Notes: generated from the letters alone by a model not told the origin. Positions 54,307 through 63,485 are shown, counted from the stretch's first letter. The stretch: 64,000 nt of DNA from JBCDJI01 sp964351865 (GCA_964351865.1 CAYGPJ010000016.1:1-64000); one strand, 5' to 3'. Numbers and translations are program-made.

Positions 54307-55737
54307 TTATCTGAAACTGGAAATGCAATGTTCGGGCGGTGCAGCGGGGATGGTTTTACCCCACTCCACTACCATCCGCTCCAGTTTTTTCGCGATCTCA
54401 GGTTGCTCTCCAATCAGGTTATTCGATTCAGCCGGGTCGTCGGGAATATAGTAGAGCTCTTGGCGGTTGCCCTCTTGGTCCATCAGGAATTTCCAGTCGC
54501 CATCGCGCACCGCCCAACGCGGCCACCAATCATCGCGATCACTGCCGCGCCAATTCCAAAATATCGGTTTACTGCGTTGCACCTCTTTTCCTGCCAATGC
54601 CTCAACCATACTTTCGCCATCTGGGTGGTAGTCTGCGGGTAGCGTGATCCCGGCCACCTCAGCGAAAGTGGGAAGCAGGTCGACCGTATTCATCACCGTT
54701 GTTTCATTCACGAGTCCTGCCGGGGTGAGGGCCGGCCAGCGCACGATAAAAGGAACGCGGATCCCGCCTTCATAGAGGCTGCGTTTCAGGGAACGGAGTC
54801 CACCGGCAGAACCTGTGCTGGCGTAACGATTGTATCCGGTCAGCACCTCACGCGCAGCGCCATTGTCATAGCCATGCATATAGCTGTTGTCCTGCATGGT
54901 TTTATTTTTCTGAGCTGAGGGTCTGGTGTCTTGAAGTTCCGGTCCGTTGTCGCTGGAAAAAATAACCAACGTATTCTCGGTCAATCCGTTTTGCTCCAGC
55001 GCCTGTAGGATTCGTCCCACCCGGTGGTCGCCTTCCGCCAGGATAGCTGCATAGATCTGCTCCGGTTCAGCCAGATGAGCAAACTGCTTAAGATACTGCT
55101 CCTTCGGAAAGTGTGCTGTATGTGATTCGTGGAGCCAGACATTAATGAAAAAGGGCTGGTTTTTGTGGCGATTGATGAAATCGATGGTCTTATCGTCAAC
55201 ATCAGAGTTGGCGGGACTGGCTTGCGGGCCGGGGCCGTTAAAGACAGCGGATTCATCGTAACCGTACGCGACCGGTAAAGGGGCGTCCTTGGCTGAGATG
55301 TTGGTCAAATGCCACTTGCCAAAATGAGCAGTGGCGTAACCCGCATTCTGCAGCAGTCGGGGCAGCTGCACCGCGGTAGGATCCAACCAGTCCGGCATGC
55401 CACGCCGTTGATTGCCATCCAGATCGGCGAAATGCTGGTGCACACTATGTTGCGAGGGAAAATGACCCGTCATTACCGCCGTCCGACTCGGTGAGCAGAC
55501 CGGGTTGGCAACTGTGAATTGACGGAAGTCAGCACCCTCGCGCGCCAACCGATCGAGATTCGGTGTCTGATAGGATTCATGACCGCGCAGACTGAGGTCG
55601 CCCCAACCCCAATCGTCTGCGAAGATAAAGATAATATTCGGCCGATGGTCAGTGATGGAAACCTCACCCCTGGGTGTGCAGGCACCCAAAATGAGGAGAA
55701 GAAATAATAATAAGTTGTTCAGGATTTTAGAGTTCAT
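54307..55737 (-). CDS. S1 sulfatase lipoprotein (CSPSR type)
   Basis: 476 aa from ATG 55737. The longer reading adds 18 residues ahead of a clean lipoprotein signal (MNSKILNNLLLFLLLILGA-C). First metal site FIFADDWGWGDLSLRGH; active site C-S-P-S-R with Cys81; HFGKWHL; second metal site VIFSSDNGPELQDT. The FADDWGWGDLSLRGHxSYxT stretch marks a further S1 branch that I cannot number with confidence. It is divergent from the GH29 gene with only 88 bp between the starts, so the two may share control. Confidence 0.9.
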   Translation of the reverse strand: MNSKILNNLLLFLLLILGACTPRGEVSITDHRPNIIFIFADDWGWGDLSLRGHESYQTPNLDRLAREGADFRQFTVANPVCSPSRTAVMTGHFPSQHSVHQHFADLDGNQRRGMPDWLDPTAVQLPRLLQNAGYATAHFGKWHLTNISAKDAPLPVAYGYDESAVFNGPGPQASPANSDVDDKTIDFINRHKNQPFFINVWLHESHTAHFPKEQYLKQFAHLAEPEQIYAAILAEGDHRVGRILQALEQNGLTENTLVIFSSDNGPELQDTRPSAQKNKTMQDNSYMHGYDNGAAREVLTGYNRYASTGSAGGLRSLKRSLYEGGIRVPFIVRWPALTPAGLVNETTVMNTVDLLPTFAEVAGITLPADYHPDGESMVEALAGKEVQRSKPIFWNWRGSDRDDWWPRWAVRDGDWKFLMDQEGNRQELYYIPDDPAESNNLIGEQPEIAKKLERMVVEWGKTIPAAPPEHCISSFR

Positions 55738-55825
55738 CGATAGGGCGGAGTTAAAAAAATTGCCAAAATGTTTAATAACTATAATGGTCATATATCACTT
55801 AATAAACAATACCAGAAAGTTTTTT
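55738..55825. promoter_or_regulatory. Divergent promoter region, sulfatase / GH29 fucosidase
   Basis: 88 bp only, with AT-rich TTTAATAACTATAATGG in the middle (around 55770-55786). Both promoters must overlap here, so one regulator could control both genes. Confidence 0.45.
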
Positions 55826-57610
55826 ATGAAATCAGGATACACGCTTTTATTTGCCCTCTGTCTTGGCATCGCCAGTCTACCCCTGGAAGCCGTAGCCCAA
55901 GAACCGGAGATGGATCAGCAATGGGGGGAGCAGGTGGCTAAGCTCCGAGCGGCTGATAGCAAACGCGGGCAGCTTTTTGACGAAGGCAATTATGCCATGT
56001 TCATCCACTGGGGACTCTATTCTCACATCGCTAATAAATATAAAGGGAAAACATTCTATGGGATCGGTGAGTGGATCATGCACCAAAGGATGGCCGACAT
56101 TCCCGTAGATGACTACCAGGCGATTGCTAAACAGTTCAACCCGACGAAATTTGATGCCGATGCTATCGTGAAACTGGCAAAAGATGCCGGGATGAAGTAT
56201 GTGGTGATTACCTCCAAACACCACGACGGATTCGCCATGTACGACTCGGACGCGAATGATTTCAATATCGTGGATGCCACCCCCTATGGACGGGATCCGA
56301 TGAAGGATTTGGCAGCAGCCTGCAAAAAATATGGCCTGGGCCTTGGTTTCTACTATTCCCACAATAAAGACTGGACCTTCCCGGGAGCCAATGGCGGTCC
56401 TGCGAAAACCGAAGACGGTAAGGACGCGGACTTCAGCTATTATTTTGAAAATAAATGTCGCCCGCAGGTCGAGGAAATCACATCGAAATACGGGCCGATT
56501 GAGCTGGTCTGGTTTGATACTCCGGGGGGGATGCCGAAAAAATATGTGGAAGAACTGATTGCGATTACCCGCAAAAACCAACCCAATGCGCTGGTGTCCG
56601 GCCGAGCCGGACATGGACTGGGCGATTACGTTACGCACGGCGATATGGAAGTGCCTTATGGCAATGTTGAGGGGATGTGGGAAACGGTCGATACCACCAA
56701 TGATTCCTGGTCTTATGCCTGGTACGATGAAAATTGGAAAACTCCCAAAGAAATCGTCTACCGTCTTGTTTCGACCGTGGCACGTGGGGGTACTTACATG
56801 CTCAATATCGGCCCGCGAGGTGATGGCAGTGTTCCAGAGCCGGCTCAGCTGGCACTCCGAAAATCAGGGGAGTGGATTCAACGCTATCCCTTCGTGGTTT
56901 ATGGAACCGCGGCTTCTCCGTGGGGCCGGGCGCTGCCGTGGGGGGACGTGACCGTTAAAGAGAACAAACTTTTTCTTTCCATTTTTACCCTGCCCGAGAA
57001 ACGCCTATTGAATCTGCCGGGACTTAAAACGAAAATTAAATCCATCTCCCTGATCAGCGATGGCAAAAAACTGCCCTTAAGTTATGAAAGTGAGAAAAAC
57101 TGGACCCGGATTGAACTGCCTCGCGAGATTTCAGAAAAGCTGGTGCCGGTGATTGAAATTGAACTGGCGGGGGCTCCCGAAGTGGATCCGTACTGGGGCA
57201 TGGATCCGAACGTGCCGACCACGTTGCTGGCGGAATTTGCAACGGTCCAAGGTGCGGATCAGTCCAAAGTGCGTTGGATGGAAAAATTCGGCGAATGGAA
57301 GCATACCTACCAGGTCGGCAAGTGGGGAAATGACGGCAAAGCGTCGTGGGAGGTTGATATTCTGGAACCCGGAACCTACCAAGTGGACCTGACCTACCGC
57401 GGTGAAGGTCGTATCGTCTGGGCCGTCGAATCGGAAGGTGCCGGACGGATTCAAAACCAACAGAATTCATCACACAATTACCAGAAATTTCCGATGGGCT
57501 GGTTTCATTTCCCCGAAGCCGGAAGGCATACGGTAAGTGTCTCCTGCTTAGAAGGAGATCTGGAGCAAGCCAGCTTGAAAGCCATCCACTTCACCCGGAT
57601 CGATTTGTAG
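55826..57610 (+). CDS. GH29 alpha-L-fucosidase, secreted
   Basis: 594 aa from ATG 55826. The upstream open frame (from 55652) would overlap the divergent sulfatase and lacks a signal, whereas this start gives one (MKSGYTLLFALCLGIASLPL...VAQ). The GH29 barrel has AMFIHWGLYSHIAN, YVVITSKHHDGFAMY, nucleophile Asp231 in LVWFDTPGGM and MLNIGPRGDGSVPEP. After the all-beta domain a final sandwich (about 490-594, ASWEVDILEPGTYQVDLTYR) matches that of the GH29 at 43637-45478, though the barrels are clearly different. It probably has another linkage preference. The acid/base is not obvious from sequence alone. Confidence 0.93.
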   Translation: MKSGYTLLFALCLGIASLPLEAVAQEPEMDQQWGEQVAKLRAADSKRGQLFDEGNYAMFIHWGLYSHIANKYKGKTFYGIGEWIMHQRMADIPVDDYQAIAKQFNPTKFDADAIVKLAKDAGMKYVVITSKHHDGFAMYDSDANDFNIVDATPYGRDPMKDLAAACKKYGLGLGFYYSHNKDWTFPGANGGPAKTEDGKDADFSYYFENKCRPQVEEITSKYGPIELVWFDTPGGMPKKYVEELIAITRKNQPNALVSGRAGHGLGDYVTHGDMEVPYGNVEGMWETVDTTNDSWSYAWYDENWKTPKEIVYRLVSTVARGGTYMLNIGPRGDGSVPEPAQLALRKSGEWIQRYPFVVYGTAASPWGRALPWGDVTVKENKLFLSIFTLPEKRLLNLPGLKTKIKSISLISDGKKLPLSYESEKNWTRIELPREISEKLVPVIEIELAGAPEVDPYWGMDPNVPTTLLAEFATVQGADQSKVRWMEKFGEWKHTYQVGKWGNDGKASWEVDILEPGTYQVDLTYRGEGRIVWAVESEGAGRIQNQQNSSHNYQKFPMGWFHFPEAGRHTVSVSCLEGDLEQASLKAIHFTRIDL

Positions 57611-57616
57611 AAATCA

Positions 57617-57694
57617 GGCCAAGTGCCTGAGTTGGTGGAGGCGCGATTAAGTTAGGGCGTCTTGTCCCAAGGCGCCGGGTTCTATTTCCCGGCC
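57617..57694 (+). other. Degenerate class II tRNA-like sequence (Leu/Ser-like)
   Basis: The order of pieces recalls a tRNA with a long variable arm: AAGTGCCTGAGTTGGTGGAGGC as D-arm region, CTTG-TCC-CAAG as a perfect variable-arm hairpin, and GCCGGG-TTCTATTT-CCCGGC as T-arm. However, the T-loop has 8 bases instead of 7, the anticodon stem does not pair, and the acceptor ends do not match. It is not a functional tRNA as I read it. It may be a decayed tRNA or an integration scar. Confidence 0.35.
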
Positions 57695-57815
57695 ACACAG
57701 GATGTCGGGATCGGCACGTGGGGGAAAACCCGCATTACTACTGCAATGAACTATCGTCAAATAATGACTGAAATACTACACGATGCCGATGCGACAACTC
57801 GGTGTCAGGCAGTCG

Positions 57816-58838
57816 TTACCGTTTCTTGAACAGCTTTCGCATAAAATCTTCCAGCGCGGCCTGCCGCGTCTCTTTACCGTAAAATTCGAGCGTGGTGTCG
57901 TGACCCAGTGACTGCGTATGCTCCAGCAGAATCCTTCCGAATTCCGCATGATGGATGCCGTCGCTTTCAGGCGGCGCGGGCGTATCCGCACTGTAAATTA
58001 GATAGACGGGCGGGTCGTCAGCGCTGAGATGGGTCAGCGGCGAGCACTCAAGCGCTAATGCTTTATACTGCTCCCAGTTTTTGAGCAGATCCTCGAGGCT
58101 GGAAGCGCCGACGGATGCCCAAATCATATCGTGTTCCGATGCTGACCGACCCAGACGTTTGTCTACGATCCACGGATCAATGGTGGACTGAGCATTGATC
58201 ACTGCGGCCCCAAGCACCCGGGTGGATTCTCTGGCGATCGGATCCTCGCTATTGGGATCGGCAAGATCGTCGTGAAAAGCCAGCCACAGGCTGGAGCATC
58301 CTCCGGCCGATCCCCCGGTGACAAGGATTCGGTCCGAATCGATATTCCATTCTTTTGCTTTTGAGCGAACGAACTGGAGCGCTCGGGCTGCGTCGTGCAG
58401 ACTGCAGGGCAGGACATTCTCGCCACGGGCCAGTCGATAGTTGATGCTGACGTAGGAAACCCCCTCATCGAGCAAGTTTAAAAACGGACCTTTATTGGAC
58501 TCTTTACTGCCGCCGCCCCAGCCGCCGCCGTGAATGTAAAAAACCACTGGGGTGGGTGCATCTGATTCAGCCTGCCAGAAATCGAGTTTTTGGCGTTCGT
58601 GCAGCCCATAGGCAACATTCTCAAGGGTGGGAGGGAACTTTTTAGGGCTTACTTTAATGGTTTTCCCGCCCAGCACGATGGTTTCGGGCTCTACTTTGGG
58701 CTCCACTTCAGCCTCTCCGACTTCTGGTTCGGTAACCTCTTTTTCGACGACTTCGGGCGAATCTGAGCAGCTGATGGTAAAGAGTGCCAGCAGGCATGCA
58801 CTGATCACACCCCGAATCAAAATAGCATTGGTATTCAT
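57816..58838 (-). CDS. Alpha/beta-hydrolase esterase-like lipoprotein
   Basis: 340 aa from ATG 58838; ATG 58889 lies further up but the later start gives a lipoprotein-like signal ending FTIS-Cys24. Residues 28-52 are an acidic Glu/Val/Pro repeat linker. The hydrolase domain has YIHGGGWGGG (102-110) and GGSAGG with Ser177. The usual catalytic Gly-His-Gly near the C-terminus is not visible: the region reads FYGKETRQAALEDFM. Either the histidine is elsewhere or activity is reduced. The nearest family is BD-FAE/carboxylesterase as for 19570-20409, but the two are not close copies. Confidence 0.78.
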   Translation of the reverse strand: MNTNAILIRGVISACLLALFTISCSDSPEVVEKEVTEPEVGEAEVEPKVEPETIVLGGKTIKVSPKKFPPTLENVAYGLHERQKLDFWQAESDAPTPVVFYIHGGGWGGGSKESNKGPFLNLLDEGVSYVSINYRLARGENVLPCSLHDAARALQFVRSKAKEWNIDSDRILVTGGSAGGCSSLWLAFHDDLADPNSEDPIARESTRVLGAAVINAQSTIDPWIVDKRLGRSASEHDMIWASVGASSLEDLLKNWEQYKALALECSPLTHLSADDPPVYLIYSADTPAPPESDGIHHAEFGRILLEHTQSLGHDTTLEFYGKETRQAALEDFMRKLFKKR

Positions 58839-58912
58839 CGGTAGGTTACTCAGCAAAGCAGTAAGACGGTTGGTGTTGAGAGCTTTCATATTTTGGATCA
58901 GGTTGGTTTTAA

Positions 58913-60046
58913 TTACTGAGACGACTCAGGCTTGGCTTGCAACGGGATGGCGAGGTTGTAGATATCCGCATATTCAGGTTCTGCGCTGGCGAAAAAGATA
59001 TGAGTTGGTTTCCCGTCCTGGACCAGCACCTGCGGACGTTCGTGTCTCAGCTGAGTGCGGCGGCTGCCATCCGTAAAGAGAATTTCGCGGCTGTAAGCTT
59101 TCGGCTGCTCGGGCAACGTCCAGTGGACGCCATCCGTTGAATAGGCATAGAAGCCGGCCCCCTTTTCACCGGTAATTTCGTCTCCGAATAATTTACCGAT
59201 CATGTGATAGTAGCCGTCTGCCGCCCAAGTGTAGGGATCTTCCACGTGCGCGTCTTCGGCACCGGTTATTTGTATTTTTTCACCATCGTTCAAACGTTGA
59301 TAAGGCCCGAGATAATGTGGAGCGGTGGCGACACCGAAATGCAGTGCCCGATTGTCATTGCGGGCCGGATAAGGAACGGGTGCGCTTTTGTAGATCAGGT
59401 GAACACTGCCATCTGGGTGAATGACTGGAGATGGGTTGGATATGATAGCCCCGTCCCAATTTCCCGGCCGCGGCTGAAGGATCGGTTCATCCATGCGACG
59501 CCATGGCCCGTAAGGTGAATCGGCAACCGCGACACCGACACGTTTACCGTTCCAGACTTGCTCGTAGGTTTCGCGTGTGACCTGAGTAGTTGGCATTTCA
59601 AAATCGTAAGTGGTTCCGGTATAGAACAGGATGTATTTTCCGTCATGGCGTCGGATGGTGGGGTTGTGAGTCACCATGCCATCCCAGAATTCGGATCCAC
59701 GGGCAGGCAAGATCACTTTTTCAAAGTGGTAGGGGCCGACGGCCTCATCCGCGGAGGCCAGCACAATTTCTGAATTGGTGACCCAATTTCTCATCGTAGT
59801 CGCCTTGGGCCAACGGGACGCAAACATGTAGTAGCGCTGATCATCCCCTTGAATCACCGAGCCGCCCCAAACGATATAGTCCTTCATTTTAAAGCCACCA
59901 TTGAGCGGAGCGGGAGCTAAGTGGTGACCAAAAGGATTGGTGGGGGGAGCGCTGTGAGTTTCAGGACTGGCTGCCATTCCGTATCCAAGCTGGGTCATCA
60001 CGCACAAGAGGGCGGAGTTCATGAGAAGCTTTCTAATAAGTATCAT
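58913..60046 (-). CDS. Five-bladed beta-propeller glycosidase-like protein (GH43/GH117-like)
   Basis: 377 aa with a Sec-type signal (about residues 1-26). Repeated blade motifs fit the five-bladed propeller of GH43/GH117/GH32-type proteins: IVWGGSVIQGDDQRYYMFAS, MVTHNPTIRRHDGKYILFYT, AIISNPSPVIHPDGSVHLIY and HVEDPYTWAADGYYHMIGKL. EDPY carries an acidic residue in a typical position. I cannot tell the sugar specificity. It sits 74 bp downstream of the oxidoreductase gene's end region (about 110 bp gap) and 75 bp upstream of the esterase, all on one strand. Confidence 0.75.
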   Translation of the reverse strand: MILIRKLLMNSALLCVMTQLGYGMAASPETHSAPPTNPFGHHLAPAPLNGGFKMKDYIVWGGSVIQGDDQRYYMFASRWPKATTMRNWVTNSEIVLASADEAVGPYHFEKVILPARGSEFWDGMVTHNPTIRRHDGKYILFYTGTTYDFEMPTTQVTRETYEQVWNGKRVGVAVADSPYGPWRRMDEPILQPRPGNWDGAIISNPSPVIHPDGSVHLIYKSAPVPYPARNDNRALHFGVATAPHYLGPYQRLNDGEKIQITGAEDAHVEDPYTWAADGYYHMIGKLFGDEITGEKGAGFYAYSTDGVHWTLPEQPKAYSREILFTDGSRRTQLRHERPQVLVQDGKPTHIFFASAEPEYADIYNLAIPLQAKPESSQ

Positions 60047-60154
60047 ACAGTGATGGTGCGCCTTGAGTGAGCCGAATCAAGAAATAGTGGATCTGTCTTC
60101 TGACCCGGCAGATGGGTTAAGCTGATTCGGATATGGATTTAAACGATGCTTTTT

Positions 60155-61507
60155 TCAATAACTGCGGCGAGGCGGTGGGGTCAGGTAGGAATTCAGCTCG
60201 GGCATATTGGTGATCTGCATTCTCTGGCTGTCCCATTCGATACGTTTTCCGTCGGCGCGTATGGCGAGGTTGCCCAGCAGCACGACTTCAGATAAGGCGG
60301 CGGAATATTCAAAATTCGAGCCGGGTATCGGACCGCCTTTGCAGGCGAGGGCAAATTCCTCCGCAGGGTTGGCTCCTTTACAGCGTGGAATCGTTTTTTC
60401 GGGCATCGCATCCCGCATTGCCCGACGGTATTCCTCGGGGTAAAGGCGTGGCGAGGAGCACTTCTCGGTAGGATCGTAGATTCCTCCTTTGCTGCCGACC
60501 ATGTAATAACCCCGCTTTTCGTCCAATTTGGATAGACCGGCAGGCACTGGGGGCACTTTCCCGCCGTCATACCAGACCAGTTTACAGGGAGGCATGTTTC
60601 CCCGAGCCGGGAATTCATAAGTGACCATCGACCAGTCCGGATAGGTGAACTCGTTGTAGCCCGATGTCTGCGCGGTGATGGCAGTGGGAGCGTGCAGATT
60701 CAGTGCAAAAAATGCCGCGTCCATCGTATGACAACCAATATCCCCCAGCGCACCATTCCCGAACGGCCACCAACCCCGCCAGCGGAATGGAGCCACTTCA
60801 TCGCTATAGGGTAACATCGGTCGTGAACCGATCCATTGATTCCAGTCCACATGCGGCGGGACAGGTTGCGCCGGATACATGACCTCGCGCAACGGAGAGC
60901 GGTATTTGCCATTGGTCAACTTATTCGTCCAGACATGTACTTCGGTGACATCGCCAATCATTCCAGCATCGACCCATTCCTTAGCCAGTCGGCATCCTTC
61001 CTGAGTATGGCCCTGGTTATACATATTGGTGACCACATGGTGCTCCCGCGCTGCTTTTCGGAGCTCCCGAGCTTCCCCAACAGTATTGGTTAAGGGCTTC
61101 TGGACGAGCACATGTTTCCCCCGTTCTATCGCAGCCATCGCAATGTCAAAATGAGTATGATCCGGTGTGCTGACGACAACCGCATCGATCTGATCGTCCA
61201 TCTCGTCGAGCATTTTCCGGAAATCGGAATATTGAGGAACTTCGGAATACTCGGAAAAGATTTTTTCCGCATGAAGAGGATCCACATCACAGAGGGCCAC
61301 GATGTGTTCGCTGCTGATTTCCCCGATATCCAGGCGGCCTCGCCCGGCGCAGCCGACCGCAGCTACGCGTAGTTTCTGATCGGGGGGAATCAACTTGCCT
61401 TGACGTTTGGGCGCACATCCCGTGAGCGGTAACCATGCGGAGGTCAGGCCGACACCGGTCAGCGTGATAAATTCTTTGCGTGAAAGCTGATTTTGAGTTT
61501 TGTTCAT
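60155..61507 (-). CDS. Gfo/Idh/MocA-family oxidoreductase, exported
   Basis: 450 aa from ATG 61507. The earlier start at 61561 would add 18 residues ahead of the signal. The signal is Tat-like (SRKEFITLTGVGLTSAWLPL, lipobox-like TG-Cys). The Rossmann fold begins RVAAVGCAGRGRLDIGE and continues with ALCDVD; the EKP-type motif appears as VLVQKPLTNTVGEARELRKA. The C-terminal half is the usual GFO_IDH_MocA_C sheet (WWPFGNGALGDIGCHTMDAA). Periplasmic members like this are abundant in Verrucomicrobiota, some of them acting as NAD-dependent glycosidases. It is 28 bp from the sugar-isomerase gene region. Confidence 0.88.
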   Translation of the reverse strand: MNKTQNQLSRKEFITLTGVGLTSAWLPLTGCAPKRQGKLIPPDQKLRVAAVGCAGRGRLDIGEISSEHIVALCDVDPLHAEKIFSEYSEVPQYSDFRKMLDEMDDQIDAVVVSTPDHTHFDIAMAAIERGKHVLVQKPLTNTVGEARELRKAAREHHVVTNMYNQGHTQEGCRLAKEWVDAGMIGDVTEVHVWTNKLTNGKYRSPLREVMYPAQPVPPHVDWNQWIGSRPMLPYSDEVAPFRWRGWWPFGNGALGDIGCHTMDAAFFALNLHAPTAITAQTSGYNEFTYPDWSMVTYEFPARGNMPPCKLVWYDGGKVPPVPAGLSKLDEKRGYYMVGSKGGIYDPTEKCSSPRLYPEEYRRAMRDAMPEKTIPRCKGANPAEEFALACKGGPIPGSNFEYSAALSEVVLLGNLAIRADGKRIEWDSQRMQITNMPELNSYLTPPPRRSY

Positions 61508-61589
61508 GACGGATTTCCTGGGGTTGTAAACGCCTTCCGGGTTTTCCTGTGATCTAACCATTAAACTATCGGTTGCTGGAAAGCTGGGT

Positions 61590-62474
61590 TCACGATAAGG
61601 CTGCTAATGATTTTTGTATTAGTGCCTGCGAGGCTTTCACTCCTTCGAGGGGTTGGAGATTTTTGCCTTCCCATTCAATAGCAAGAATTCCGTGGTAGCC
61701 GGAATCGATAATCATCTTCATAAGTCGGGGGTAGTCGAAATCGGGCTGGCCGCCTTGTTCATTAAAACTGTGCATCTTGCAGGAAATCGTTTCAGCATAC
61801 GGCAACATCGCCTGGGTTCCTTCGTAAACGTTTCCGCGCAATTTACCGAAATCGGGCATCAGGCGGCAGGCCGGATGATCGAGCTGACGCATCACTTGGG
61901 CGAGAAAGGTGCCCCGGATACTCAAGGTCGATCCACCGGGTTCGATCACGATCATCAGCCCTTGTTCCGCTGCGGCATCGCAGAGCGGTTTGAGCGCCTC
62001 GACGCTGGTCTGCAAGCCGGTTTCTTCATCACCGTCCGGAACGTGAAGAAAAATACGCATGTAGCGGGCGCCGATATGGCGGGTCCGGTCCAGGCTCTTC
62101 ATCATCAGCGCCCGGGATGCGTCGATCTTTTCAGCGTCCAGCCGAAAAGGGGGGGCCATGAAGAGAAATAAATCTGAACCGATTTTGTCGGCGTTGGCTT
62201 TCAATTGGGCCATGTAGGCGGGATCGTCTATCCGATCCTGCGGTAAGCCACCATCCCAAAAGTCAACGGCACGGATTCCGAACTCATTCAGGGCGAACGA
62301 TGGAAAATCCAGCGGATCCAATGATCCATTTTTGAACCAAGCCCGCAGTGAATACTGTGATAACCCGATCGTGAAACGATCACGGGCGGCACAAGCCAAA
62401 GGCAACAGCGCGGTACCTAAAGCAAGTTGCGCACTGCGGACGAGCAGGTCACGACGGTGGTATCTTCTTTGCAT
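61590..62474 (-). CDS. Sugar phosphate isomerase/epimerase (xylose-isomerase-like TIM barrel), exported
   Basis: 294 aa. A Tat-type signal is seen at the start (HRRDLLVRSAQLALGTALLP). The TIM-barrel has the family's acidic metal residues: VDFWDG, MIVIEPGGS, CRLMPDFGKL, CKMHSF and GILAIEWEGK. It is an AP-endonuclease-2-fold sugar isomerase/epimerase. It is commonly found together with Gfo/Idh/MocA proteins, as here, where it precedes one in the same direction. The substrate is unknown. An ATTAATAATTATC box (62483-62495) stands close to the ATG. Confidence 0.85.
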   Translation of the reverse strand: MQRRYHRRDLLVRSAQLALGTALLPLACAARDRFTIGLSQYSLRAWFKNGSLDPLDFPSFALNEFGIRAVDFWDGGLPQDRIDDPAYMAQLKANADKIGSDLFLFMAPPFRLDAEKIDASRALMMKSLDRTRHIGARYMRIFLHVPDGDEETGLQTSVEALKPLCDAAAEQGLMIVIEPGGSTLSIRGTFLAQVMRQLDHPACRLMPDFGKLRGNVYEGTQAMLPYAETISCKMHSFNEQGGQPDFDYPRLMKMIIDSGYHGILAIEWEGKNLQPLEGVKASQALIQKSLAALS

Positions 62475-62538
62475 GGTGCAAGATTAATAATTATCAAAAA
62501 CCAGAAAATTTCAATGGAAAAGTGGTTGAATGGGATGG

Positions 62539-63423
62539 TCAGGCTTCTCTGCGTCTGAATTCGCTGGGAGAATGGCCTGTCTGTTTCCGAAACACGCGCG
62601 AAAAATACAAGGCGTCTTCAAATCCTGTTTGGCGGGCGATTTCGTTTACGGAAAGCTCAGAGGTCTCCAGCAGCAGCCCCGCACGCTGAATTCGCAGTTC
62701 AGTCAAATAGGCCATCGGACTGACTCCGCAGTGTTGGCGGAAGGCTTCACTGAAGCGGGAGACCGATAATCCGCAGCGTTTTGCATAGCTGGTCAAAGAA
62801 GCTGGTTCATGCATCTGTTCCCGCATTCGGTCCATCATCTGTTCGATCCGCGTCGCGTGACGAGTTGTATGGGTGGCCGGATTCCGCGTATGGAGTAAGG
62901 TCAAGATGTTGATCAGTGATCTTGAAAGTTCCAGCAGGGTATGTTCGCTGAATCCTCGCTCTGCAGTGGTTAAGACCGTACGAAAATGCCGCCGCAGCGT
63001 CTCCGCGGTGGAGCAGAGCATGACCGGTTTGTCTTTTGAAAATGGGGTCCATTGCAGCAGAGCTTCGGCACCGCTGCCGGTGAAATGAAACCAATAGATT
63101 TTCCATGGATGGTGAGAGTCGGAACCGTAGGCATGAGGACAATGTGGAGGAATGATCGCCACCTGACCTTTGGACATAGCATGCCGTTTGCCCGCAAGTT
63201 CCAGCCAGCCTTGTCCGGCTTCCACCAGAATCAGCACATAGGAGCGAATGCCCTTCAGACGCTCCACCCGATGCCTTTCGGTGAGTGGGAAATATCCCAG
63301 GTCTGATACCAGGAAATCGCGCGTATGTGGTCGCTGTTTCATTCGCTTCAATACCGACGGAGGCACCCGCAGCAGACGCTGCCCCTCAAATCCTTCCGGT
63401 TTAAAAATCGTATGATTGTCCAT
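62539..63423 (-). CDS. AraC-family transcriptional regulator
   Basis: 294 aa, cytoplasmic. The N-terminal cupin-type sensing domain lies at about 35-160 (SYVLILVEAGQGWLELAGKR, VAIIPPHCPHAYGSDSHHPW). The C-terminal double helix-turn-helix (about 195-294) reads LTSYAKRCGLSVSRFSEAFR...VNEIARQTGFEDALYFSRVF and RKQTGHSPSEFRR. It is divergent from the sodium/solute symporter. It is the only regulator in the window, so it is the best candidate to sense an imported sugar and control the symporter and perhaps the downstream genes. Confidence 0.93.
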   Translation of the reverse strand: MDNHTIFKPEGFEGQRLLRVPPSVLKRMKQRPHTRDFLVSDLGYFPLTERHRVERLKGIRSYVLILVEAGQGWLELAGKRHAMSKGQVAIIPPHCPHAYGSDSHHPWKIYWFHFTGSGAEALLQWTPFSKDKPVMLCSTAETLRRHFRTVLTTAERGFSEHTLLELSRSLINILTLLHTRNPATHTTRHATRIEQMMDRMREQMHEPASLTSYAKRCGLSVSRFSEAFRQHCGVSPMAYLTELRIQRAGLLLETSELSVNEIARQTGFEDALYFSRVFRKQTGHSPSEFRRREA

Positions 63424-63485
63424 ATCTTTGAAAAGCTTATCTATGGTCTTGTCTCGTTTGCGAGTTTATTCTTTTAAGCCTCACT
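63424..63485. promoter_or_regulatory. Divergent control region, AraC regulator / SSS symporter
   Basis: Only 62 bp separate the two starts, so the promoters overlap and AraC-protein binding here would control both. AT-rich sequence is present, but no clear repeat sites can be seen. Confidence 0.5.

Noticed and set aside
57617..57694. Functional tRNA-Leu gene
   Set aside because: The anticodon stem does not pair, the T-loop has eight bases and the acceptor ends do not match, so only a degenerate tRNA-like sequence is reported.
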